From positions 1 to 29,690 of the forward strand of contig JAKBCG010000002.1 in assembly GCA_021808035.1 (NCBI GenBank): a stretch of DNA of 29,690 nt, written 5' to 3'. A program made the translations under genes and the position numbers. The DNA is from Pseudomonadota bacterium (lineage in GTDB: Bacteria > Pseudomonadota > Gammaproteobacteria > Steroidobacterales > Steroidobacteraceae). This document shows, piece after piece, positions 15,327-23,100 of this stretch (position 1 is its first letter; each line of letters opens with the position of its first letter). A model generated the notes under the pieces. It was not told the DNA's origin. It saw only the letters and a program-made list of their open reading frames with translations, and searched no databases.

Positions 15327-16712
15327 ATGAACCCGCGCCGTCCCGATCCGCCCGCGCCCGGCGCGACCGACCCCGGACTGGTTGCCCGCGACCTGCGTGT
15401 CCTGTGGCATCCGTGCACCCAGATGAAGGATCACGAATCGTTGCCGCCGATCGCGATCCGGCGCGGCGAAGGGGTGTGGCTCGAGGATTTCGACGGCAAC
15501 CGCTATCTCGACGCGGTGAGTTCCTGGTGGGTGAACCTGTTCGGACATGCGAACCCGCGCATCGCCGCGGCCGTCGCGCGGCAGGCGCAGACGCTGGAAC
15601 ACGTGATCTTCGCGGGGATGACCCACGAGCCCGCGATCCGCGTCGCCGAACGCCTGGTGGCGCTCGCACCGCCGGGGCTCGGGCGCTGCTTCTTCGCGGA
15701 CAACGGGTCGGCCGCGGTCGAGGTCGCGCTCAAGATGAGCTTTCACTATTGGCACAACCGCGGCAACACGCGCAAGACCCGGTTCGTCGCGCTCGAGAAC
15801 GGCTATCACGGCGAGACGCTCGGCGCGCTCGCGGTCGGCGACGTCGACCTGTACAAATCGCTCTATCGGCCGATGTTGATGGACGTGATCATGGCGCCGT
15901 CGCCGGACTGCCATGCAAGGGATCCCGGGGAATCCTGGGAGAGCCATTCGCTGCGTCGTTTCGAGTCGATGGAACGGATCCTCGAGCGGCACGCCGACGA
16001 GGTCGCCGCGGTGATCGTCGAACCGCTGGTGCAATGCGCCGGCGGGATGCGGATGTATCACCCGGCCTATCTTTCGCGACTGCGCGAGGCCTGCGATCGC
16101 TTCCGCGTCCACCTGATCGCGGACGAGATCGCGGTCGGATTCGGACGCACCGGCACGATGTTCGCTTGCGAGCAGGCGGGAATCACGCCGGATTTCCTGT
16201 GCCTGTCGAAAGGGCTCACCGGCGGCTTCCTGCCGATGTCCGTCGTGATGACCCACGAGGAGGTCTACGACGCGTTCTACGACGAATACACGTCGCAGCG
16301 CGCATTCCTGCATTCCCACAGCTACACCGGCAATCCGCTTGCGTGCAGCGCGGCGCTCGCGACGCTCGACCTGTTCGCCGAGACGGACGTGTTGGGATCG
16401 AATCGGACGAAGGCCGCCCGGCTCGGACGGCGCGCGCGGGAGCTCGAGGCGCATCCGCACGTCGCCGAGGTCCGGCAATGCGGGATGATCGTCGCGATCG
16501 AGATGGTGAAGTCCAAAGCGACCCGCGAACCCTATCCATGGCAGGAACGGCGGGGGCTGCGCGTCTATCGGCACGCGCTTTCCCGCGGCGTGCTCTTGCG
16601 CCCGCTCGGCAACGTGATCTATTTCCTGCCACCCTACGTGATCGACGAGGCCGGCATCGACTTGATCACGAGCGTCGCCGCCGAGGGCATCGAACTCGCA
16701 ACGTGCGACTGA
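15327..16712 (+). CDS. bioA: Adenosylmethionine-8-amino-7-oxononanoate aminotransferase
   Basis: BioA makes 7,8-diaminopelargonate from KAPA with S-adenosylmethionine as amino donor, the antepenultimate step of biotin synthesis. The 461-residue class III aminotransferase has the BioA marks HPCTQM (28-33), the paired tryptophans SSWWVN (65-70), GYHGETLGA, VEPLVQCAGGMRMYHP and LIADEIAVGFGRTG. The PLP lysine is K295 in LCLSKGLTGG. It is slightly longer than E. coli BioA (429). ATG 15327 is the first start not inside ampD. The rest of the biotin pathway is not here, and no BirA operator palindrome was seen in the 43-bp ampD/bioA gap. The rsmE start overlaps its 3' end by 10 nt. Confidence 0.94.
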   Translation: MNPRRPDPPAPGATDPGLVARDLRVLWHPCTQMKDHESLPPIAIRRGEGVWLEDFDGNRYLDAVSSWWVNLFGHANPRIAAAVARQAQTLEHVIFAGMTHEPAIRVAERLVALAPPGLGRCFFADNGSAAVEVALKMSFHYWHNRGNTRKTRFVALENGYHGETLGALAVGDVDLYKSLYRPMLMDVIMAPSPDCHARDPGESWESHSLRRFESMERILERHADEVAAVIVEPLVQCAGGMRMYHPAYLSRLREACDRFRVHLIADEIAVGFGRTGTMFACEQAGITPDFLCLSKGLTGGFLPMSVVMTHEEVYDAFYDEYTSQRAFLHSHSYTGNPLACSAALATLDLFAETDVLGSNRTKAARLGRRARELEAHPHVAEVRQCGMIVAIEMVKSKATREPYPWQERRGLRVYRHALSRGVLLRPLGNVIYFLPPYVIDEAGIDLITSVAAEGIELATCD

Positions 16713-17488
16713 CCCGTCTGTACGTCGACGGGCCGCTCGCGTCGGGCGACCTGCTGCAGCTGCCCGCGACGGCCGCCGCACACGTCGCGCGCGTGCTGCG
16801 CGCGCGTGACGGGGATCCGGTCGTGCTCTTCAACGGCGATGGCCGTGAATACGAATCGCGGATCGAGACCGTCCGCGGCACACGCGTCGCGGTCGCGATC
16901 GGCGCCGCGCGCACCGTCGACAGGGAATCGCCGGTCGCGCTCACGCTGATGCAATGCCTGCCGCGCGGCGATCGGATGGATTGGATCGTGCAGAAGGCGA
17001 CCGAGCTCGGCGTCACCCGCATCGTGCCCTTGGTCAGCCGCCGCAGCGTGGTCAAGATCACCGCGGGGCAGGCCGACGCCAAGACGGCGCACTGGCGCGC
17101 GATCGCGGTGGCCGCCTGCGAGCAGTCCGGCCGCAACCGGATGCCGACGATCGACGCACCGCGAAGCCTCGACGAGCACCTCGGCGCGATCGGATCCGCG
17201 GGCACGCGGTTGGTGTTCGATCCGGACGCCGTGCCGTACGCTGCGGACGTCGCGTGGGAGCATGCGACGGCGCCGATCGCGATCGACTTCGCGGTCGGAC
17301 CGGAAGGAGGATTCGATCCGCGGGAGCTCGACGGCCTGCGCATCGCCGGCTTTCGGGGCGTGCGCCTCGGGCCGCGGGTCCTGCGCACCGAGACCGCCGC
17401 GATCGCGGCGCTGGTGTGGCTGCAAACGCGCTTCGGCGACCTGCGCGATGCCGGGCCGGCTGGCCCCGCCGCCCGGGATCCGCGCTGA
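16703..17488 (+). CDS. rsmE: 16S rRNA (uracil-1498-N3)-methyltransferase
   Basis: RsmE methylates U1498 in the decoding region of 16S rRNA with S-adenosylmethionine. The 261-residue protein has the N-terminal PUA-like domain (about 1-75, TRLYVDGPLASGD). A SPOUT/trefoil-knot domain follows, containing MDWIVQKATELGVTRIVPL, AVGPEGGFDPRE and the knot motif LGPRVLRTETAA near the C-terminus. The start is a GTG inside the bioA 3' end with a 10-nt overlap, suggesting translational coupling. The open frame continues far upstream without stops, but only the part from here is family-like. It ends 6 bp from the channel gene stop on the opposite strand. Confidence 0.95.
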   Translation: MRLTRLYVDGPLASGDLLQLPATAAAHVARVLRARDGDPVVLFNGDGREYESRIETVRGTRVAVAIGAARTVDRESPVALTLMQCLPRGDRMDWIVQKATELGVTRIVPLVSRRSVVKITAGQADAKTAHWRAIAVAACEQSGRNRMPTIDAPRSLDEHLGAIGSAGTRLVFDPDAVPYAADVAWEHATAPIAIDFAVGPEGGFDPRELDGLRIAGFRGVRLGPRVLRTETAAIAALVWLQTRFGDLRDAGPAGPAARDPR

Positions 17489-17494
17489 GGGCGC

Positions 17495-18898
17495 TCAGGC
17501 GGACGGCGCCGTCTCGGCGCGGATCAGTGGCAGGCTGCGCGGATGCGCGCGCTGGATGAAGTCGATGAACTGCTCGCGGATCTGGCAGCGCAGATCCCAG
17601 GACCTCGACGAATCGGCGGCGGTCGCGAGCACGCGCAACTGCATCGAGCGCTCGTTCGCGTCGGTGACTTGCAGGCCCCAGAAGCGTCCGTCCCAGAGCG
17701 GATTGTCCTCGATGATCCCCTTCAGCGCCTCGCGGCCGCGCTCCACCGGAAACGAATAGTCGACCCAGACGTACACCGAGCCGAGCAGCGCCGAGGAACT
17801 GCGCGTCCAGTTCTGGAACGGTTTCTCGATGAAGTAGCCGAGCGGAACGACCAGCCGTCGATCGTCCCAGATCCGCACCACGACGTAGGAGAGCGTGATC
17901 TCCTCGATCCGGCCCCACTCGCCTTCGACGACCACGACGTCGTCCTGCCGCATCGGCTGCGTCAGCGCGATCTGGATCCCGGCGAACAGGTTCGAGAGCG
18001 GCTTCTGCGCCGCGATACCGGCGACGATGCCGACGATCCCGGCCGAGGCGAGCAGGCTCGTGCCGAATTCCCGCACCGTCGAGAACAGCATCAACACCGA
18101 GGCCGCCGCGAACACGCCGACCGCGACGCGGATCGTCCGCCCGATCACGTGCACCTGCGTGTAGACCTTGCGCGCGCGCAGGTTGTCCGTCGCACCGAGA
18201 TCGAAGCGCGCGAGCAGCGTCCGTTCCGCGACACCGATCGCCTCGAAAAACGCCCACGCGACCGCCACGATGAGCAGCAGGCTCGTGCCCGTCGCGACGA
18301 GACCAGAGAATCTCGCCGGCAGGCCGAGGATCGGCAATCCGAAGATCACACCGAGCACCGGCACGACGATCCGCAGGCTGCGGCCGACCAGCATCGCGAT
18401 CACGTCGTCGACGCGACTCTTGGTCTTCGCGGCCCAGAGCCCGAGCCATCGATCGAGCACGCGGGTGCCGCGCTGCGCGCCCCACACGAGCGCCGCGAAC
18501 AAACCCAACGCGAGCAGCCGGTCCGCGATCCCGCGCAGCGACGGTCCGGCTGCGCCCGGCACGCGAGCCACGAGCGCGATCAGCGCGCAATAGGTCCCGG
18601 CAATCCAGATCGCGAGGATGAGCGGCTTACGCACCGCGGTGACGACGTGACCGCCCAGGCCCGACGCCTCGCCGCGGCGACCGTCGCGCAGCGCAGCCCA
18701 GACGATCCCGGTCGCGGCGAGAGCGGCGAGCAGGAACGCCGCCGCGACCCCGAGATCCGCCGCGCTCAGCGCGCCGAGCACCGGTCGGCCGGCGTTCGGG
18801 CCGATCAGCCGCGCGATCCCATCGCGTGCGACCCCGGCGAGCATCGCCGAAAATCCGGCGAATGGCCCAGGACCCAGGGGAGCGGGTTGTCCGGTCAT
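17495..18898 (-). CDS. MscS-family mechanosensitive ion channel
   Basis: This is a predicted inner-membrane small-conductance mechanosensitive channel that releases solutes on osmotic downshock. The 467-residue protein has about seven membrane segments: near 48-70, 90-112, 122-142, 170-190, 200-222, 253-272 and the pore helix 283-312. The pore helix is rich in Gly and Ala (GIVGIVAGIAAQKPLSNLFA), as in MscS TM3. The beta domain after it (VVVVEGEWGRIEEI, WDDRRLVVPL) is followed by a cytoplasmic vestibule. The extra N-terminal helices make it longer than MscS itself (286), as in YbdG/MscM-type relatives. ATG 18898 follows GAGG at good spacing. It lies downstream of the Chp operon on the same strand but has its own promoter candidate. 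Confidence 0.92.
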   Translation of the reverse strand: MTGQPAPLGPGPFAGFSAMLAGVARDGIARLIGPNAGRPVLGALSAADLGVAAAFLLAALAATGIVWAALRDGRRGEASGLGGHVVTAVRKPLILAIWIAGTYCALIALVARVPGAAGPSLRGIADRLLALGLFAALVWGAQRGTRVLDRWLGLWAAKTKSRVDDVIAMLVGRSLRIVVPVLGVIFGLPILGLPARFSGLVATGTSLLLIVAVAWAFFEAIGVAERTLLARFDLGATDNLRARKVYTQVHVIGRTIRVAVGVFAAASVLMLFSTVREFGTSLLASAGIVGIVAGIAAQKPLSNLFAGIQIALTQPMRQDDVVVVEGEWGRIEEITLSYVVVRIWDDRRLVVPLGYFIEKPFQNWTRSSSALLGSVYVWVDYSFPVERGREALKGIIEDNPLWDGRFWGLQVTDANERSMQLRVLATAADSSRSWDLRCQIREQFIDFIQRAHPRSLPLIRAETAPSA

Positions 18899-19018
18899 GA
18901 TCGATCCTCGGGCGGTGAGCCGGGGAACGCGTCGCGACACCGGGTGGCGGCTTCGGCCGGGCTGCGTGCGCAGCGGGCCGGCAAATCCGTGCGATCAAAT
19001 GCCGACGGTTCCGGCCTT

Positions 19019-19048
19019 ACCTTAGCGAAATCGCATCCCCGCGGTCAA
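19019..19048 (-). promoter_or_regulatory. Candidate promoter for the MscS-family gene
   Basis: TTGACC (19043-19048) and TAAGGT (19019-19024) on the minus strand are 18 bp apart. They lie in the 156-bp gap between the cupin stop and the channel start. The long leader of about 110 nt shows no obvious conserved structure. The gap holds no other gene. Confidence 0.38.
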
Positions 19049-19054
19049 ACCACC

Positions 19055-19687
19055 TCAGCCGGCCGCGGCTCCTTCCTGAACGAGCCACGCGCTGTGATCG
19101 AGTCCCTCGCCGCGCCATAGGTAGAGCGCGAGCAGTGGCTCTCGCGCGGTGCGCATCGCGTGAATCACGCCGCTCTCGTGCAACACCGCGCTGCCCGGCG
19201 GGCGCGCGGTCCACGGCTCGCGCCCCCGTTGCCATTCAGCCGTGCCGGCAAGTGGCAGGTAGATCTCCTCGGCCGGATGGCGATGACCCGGGTAGTGGGT
19301 CTCGGGACCGAGCAGCAGCAATCCCCCCGACAAGCGCGAGGATCGGACCGGCGCGGCGGGACCGAGGAACTCGGTCCATGCGTAGTTCGCGAGGAAGCGG
19401 GCGCCGACCTGCGCCTTCGAGTAGGTCTGACACCAGCGCAGATCCGGCATCACTCGCGCGAGCGCCGCCGCAAGACGTCGGTCGAGCCGGCGGGTGCGCG
19501 CCAGCGCCTGCGGCAGCAAGCGCAGGGCCCGCAACGGGCGTCCGTGACGACGCCCTCGCGGCGCGGACGCGGACGTCCTTCGGGGCCATGCGTCGAGGAA
19601 GCGCTCGAGTTCCGGCGCGCCCAGTCCGACGAGGTGCGCGCGAACCGCGCGCAGCAACGCGAACAGATCCGCCGTCCGCTCGTCCAC
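19055..19687 (-). CDS. Cupin of the DMSP-lyase-like (DddQ/DddL) superfamily
   Basis: This 210-residue protein has a helical N-terminal half (about 1-100) and a C-terminal cupin barrel. Cupin motif 1 is GPETHYPGHRHPAEEIYLPL and motif 2 lies around PPGSAVLHESGVIHAMRT. Residues Y132, H135, H137, E141, Y143 and H176 reproduce the spacing of the DddQ set Tyr120, His123, His125, Glu129, Tyr131 and His163 (the last is one residue further). In DddQ these bind the metal and cleave dimethylsulfoniopropionate to DMS and acrylate. Many relatives with this pattern are untested and may act on other substrates. The GTG start lies 4 nt after the chpC stop with no clear ribosome site, so coupling to the Chp operon is likely. 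No DMSP transporter or acrylate gene is present. Confidence 0.78.
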   Translation of the reverse strand: MDERTADLFALLRAVRAHLVGLGAPELERFLDAWPRRTSASAPRGRRHGRPLRALRLLPQALARTRRLDRRLAAALARVMPDLRWCQTYSKAQVGARFLANYAWTEFLGPAAPVRSSRLSGGLLLLGPETHYPGHRHPAEEIYLPLAGTAEWQRGREPWTARPPGSAVLHESGVIHAMRTAREPLLALYLWRGEGLDHSAWLVQEGAAAG

Positions 19688-19691
19688 GCGA

Positions 19692-20165
19692 TCAGCCGAG
19701 CACCGAGGTTTCCTCGGCGATCATCTGTTCCAGCCGTTGCAGGTCGGGGATCAGCGGCGTTTCGTTGACCATGCGGACCTGGCATATCACTGGCGCCCGC
19801 TCGGGAAATCCGCGTGACGGATCGGGGCGGATCACGTCGGCGTTCACCCGCACGAGCTGTGGGAAGCCCTGTGTCAGGACCCCGAAACACCCCGACTGCA
19901 GCTGCCCGTCGATCGCGTTGAACACCACCACCCGCGTACGCCCGGACACGACCGGGATCGCCTGCCCCAAGGCGCCCTCGAAGGAAACGACCGGCACCTG
20001 GACTTCGTTCCAGGTCACGAGCCCGAGGTACCACGGCGGCGCGTTGGTCATCGGCGCGGGCGCCTGGAAGCCGATGACCTCGGCGACGCAGGCCCGCGGC
20101 ACGATCAAGCGCTCGCCGACCAGCGGCACCAGCAGGCTGTAGAGTTCGTCACGCAGGGTGGACAT
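19692..20165 (-). CDS. chpC: CheW-like coupling protein ChpC
   Basis: This is a predicted adaptor linking chemoreceptors to the ChpA kinase in the Pil-Chp system. The 157-residue protein is a single CheW domain with the typical VPRACVAEVIGF, PPWYLGLVTWNEVQVPVVSF and GRTRVVVFNAIDG segments. Its position after chpA and its divergence from PilI fit ChpC of Pseudomonas. ATG 20165 has GGGAG at 6-nt spacing. It starts 15 bp after the chpA stop and is followed after 4 bp by the cupin gene. In Pseudomonas chpB (methylesterase) lies between chpA and chpC; here it is absent. Confidence 0.88.
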   Translation of the reverse strand: MSTLRDELYSLLVPLVGERLIVPRACVAEVIGFQAPAPMTNAPPWYLGLVTWNEVQVPVVSFEGALGQAIPVVSGRTRVVVFNAIDGQLQSGCFGVLTQGFPQLVRVNADVIRPDPSRGFPERAPVICQVRMVNETPLIPDLQRLEQMIAEETSVLG

Positions 20166-20180
20166 GCGCGGCTCCCGCCG

Positions 20181-23100
20181 TCACTGGCCGACCGCGCTGC
20201 GGCGATTCACCAGCGGCTCGATCGCATCGAGCAGCTGGCTTTCCTGATAAGGCTTGCCGAGATAGTCGTTGACGCCGAGCTCGATCGCGCGCGCACGATG
20301 CTTCTCGCTGACCCGCGAGGTCACCATCACGATCGGCACGTCGCGCAGCCGCGGCTCGTTGCGTACGTGCGCGGCCACTTCGTAGCCGTCCATCCGCGGC
20401 ATCTCGATGTCCAGCAGGATCACGTCCGGCTTCAGGTCCTGCAGGATCGAGACCGCCTCGACGCCGTCCTTCGCGGTGACGACCCGCATGCCATTGCGCT
20501 CGAGGAGCCGCTGCGTCACCCGGCGGACCGTGATCGAGTCGTCGACCACGAGCGCGACGGTGCGCCGCTCACGTGGCTCGGCCACCGTGTCGGCCGGTCG
20601 CGACCGCCATTCCGAGCGCACCAACGCGCCCATGTCGAGGATGATTACGATCCGACCGTCGCCGAGGATGGTCGCGCCGGCGATGCCCCGGATCGCGGAG
20701 ATCTGCGGTCCCAGCGATTTCACGACGATCTCACGACTGCCGACCAGCTCGTCCGTCACCAGCGCCGTCGAGTGCTCGCCGGCGCGGATCAGCACGACCG
20801 CCATCGACACGTCGGCCTCCGGCAGCGGCGACGCGCCGAGACCGACGAAATTACCGAGATGCTGGAACCGGTACTTCTGGCCGCCGTAATCGAACGGCGG
20901 TCCGTCGCGCCCGAGATGGCGCGCGACGATGCTGCGCGGCAGACGGACGACGCCTTCCACCGTCGCGAGCGGCAACGCATAGGTCTCCTCGCCGACGCGC
21001 ACGACCAGCGCCTGGCTGATCGCGAGCGTGAACGGCAGGCGGATCGTGAATCGCGAGCCCTTGTCGAGCGTCGACTCGATGAACAGGCCGCCGCCGAGCT
21101 TCTTCACCTCGGTGGCGACGACGTCCATGCCGACGCCGCGGCCCGCCGCCTGGGTCACGCGCCCCGCGGTGCTGAAGCCCGGCTCCAGGATCAGCTGCAT
21201 CGCCTCCTCGTCGGTCAGGCGGGATTGCGGGTCGGCGAGCCCGAGCGCGATCGCCTTGTCACGGATCAGGCCGACGTTGATGCCCGCGCCGTCGTCGGCG
21301 ACCACGATCACGACCTCGGCCCCGTCGCGTTCGAGGCTCACGCTGATCCGACCGACCTCAGGCTTGCCGAGCGCTGCTCGCCGCTCCGGGCTCTCGATTC
21401 CGTGAACGACCGCGTTTCGCAGCATGTGCTCGAGCGGCGGCACCATGCGCTCGAGCATCTGCCGGTCGAGCTCCGCCGCGGCACCGTCGACCGTAAGTTC
21501 GGCGCGTCTCCCCGCGTCGTTCGCCGCCTGTCGGACGAGTCGCGTGAGCCGCTGTACGTGCCGTTGGAAGGGCACCATCCGGGTCCGCATCAGGCTGTTC
21601 TGCAGCTCGGTGATCACCCGGGCCTGCTGCGCGAGGAGATTCTGCGCCTCGCGGACGAGGCTCTCGAGCAAGCCCTGGATGCTCGCGACGTCGCTCGAGG
21701 TCTCCGCGAGCGCGCGGGAGTATTGTTGCAGTGCCGAGTAACGGTCGAGCTCGAGCGGATCGAATCCCCCGCGGCGGGGGTCGGTCTCGGGATTCCGATG
21801 CAGAACCTGGGTCTCGGTCTCGATCTCGAGGCCGCGCAATTGTTCCTTCAACCGCGTCACGGTCCGCGCGAGCTCCGCGAGATTGAAGTCGATCGAGCCG
21901 ACCTGCTGGTCGAGCCGCGCACGGAAGATGCTGACCTCGCCGGCGTTGTTCAGCATCGTGTCGAGCAAGTCCGCGTCCACGCGCGCCATCTCCGCGCGTT
22001 CGACCGGGGCGCTGTCACGACCCGGCAGCATCGCGGCGACCGAGAGTTCGAGGCTCGACGCCGCGAGATCCGGCAGCGCCGGTCCCGTCGGCATGACCGG
22101 CTCGACCGCGGCGGGCGTCGCGCTGCCGGGCACGGGCGACACCGCGTCGGTCACCGCCTCCGGCGACGGCAGTCGGGTTTCGGGAGCTGACTCCGTGATC
22201 GGCGCGACCGTCGCCGGCCCGGCCACCGCGGCAGTCGCCGCGACCGGCTCGGGAAGGCCTGCGCCGAGCGCACGAATGCGGCCGATCAGCGCCTCCGCCG
22301 CCCGGGGCCAGGTGCCGGCGCTGACGAGATCGCGCATCCGCGCGAGTTCGTCGAGGCTCGTCTGCAGCACCGCATGAGCGGATCCGGTCGCGGGAACGGT
22401 GCCGTTCGCGATCTGGATCACCAGGGTCTCGAGCTCATGGCTGAGATCTCCCATCGGCGCGATCCCGGCCATCCGCGCACCGCCCTTCAGGGTATGCAGC
22501 TGGCGCTGCAATTCGGCGACCGGGGCCCTGTCGTTTCGGTCGGCGCTCCACGCCGCGAGCGACGCCTGCGCGCTCTCGAGGAGCTCCGTCGCTTCTTCGC
22601 TGTAGATGTCGGCGATCTCGCGGTCGAAGGCTTCCGGCGGGGTCGCGGACTCGTCGCATGGCGGCGGCGCCACCGGTGCGGGCGCCGGCGCGGGGACCTC
22701 CGCCGCAGCGATCCCCGCCGGCAGTACCTGCGAGGTCTCGGCATCCTCCGCGGCACGCGCGAGTTCGGCGTCGAGCGCGGCGTCCAGCGCGCCGATGCGT
22801 TCGAGCAGCATCGGTTGCTCGGCGAAGAACACCGTCGACTCGTCGATGTGCGCGACGACGTTCTCGATCGCGGCCACCGCCTCCTCGAGCACGCCGAGCG
22901 CGGCCTCCGGCAGGCCGAGCCCGCTGTCGTAGGCCTTGCGCAGGTACTGGTTCAACGGCTCCGTGACGCGGATGCCGTGGCGCGCCTCCGCCATCTTCGA
23001 GCTGCCGCACAAGGTATGAACCGCACGATAGATGCTCTCCGGGAGATCGTGCGGGGCGAGGCGCCCCCGCTCGGTCTGCAGGTACCGGCGGATCGCCGCG

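Noticed and set aside
15146..16702. Long in-frame extension upstream of rsmE suggesting a fusion protein
   Set aside because: The extension overlaps bioA and ampD and is Arg-rich; the PUA domain of RsmE begins just after the GTG at 16703.
17482..17500. Short inverted repeat between rsmE and the MscS-family gene as a bidirectional terminator
   Set aside because: The stem is only 5 bp, is formed by the two stop codon contexts, and has no T-tract on either side.
20298..22190. 630-codon plus-strand open frame opposite the chpA catalytic region
   Set aside because: Composition is typical of GC-rich antisense frames (Arg, His and Asp rich) and chpA domains are complete on the minus strand.
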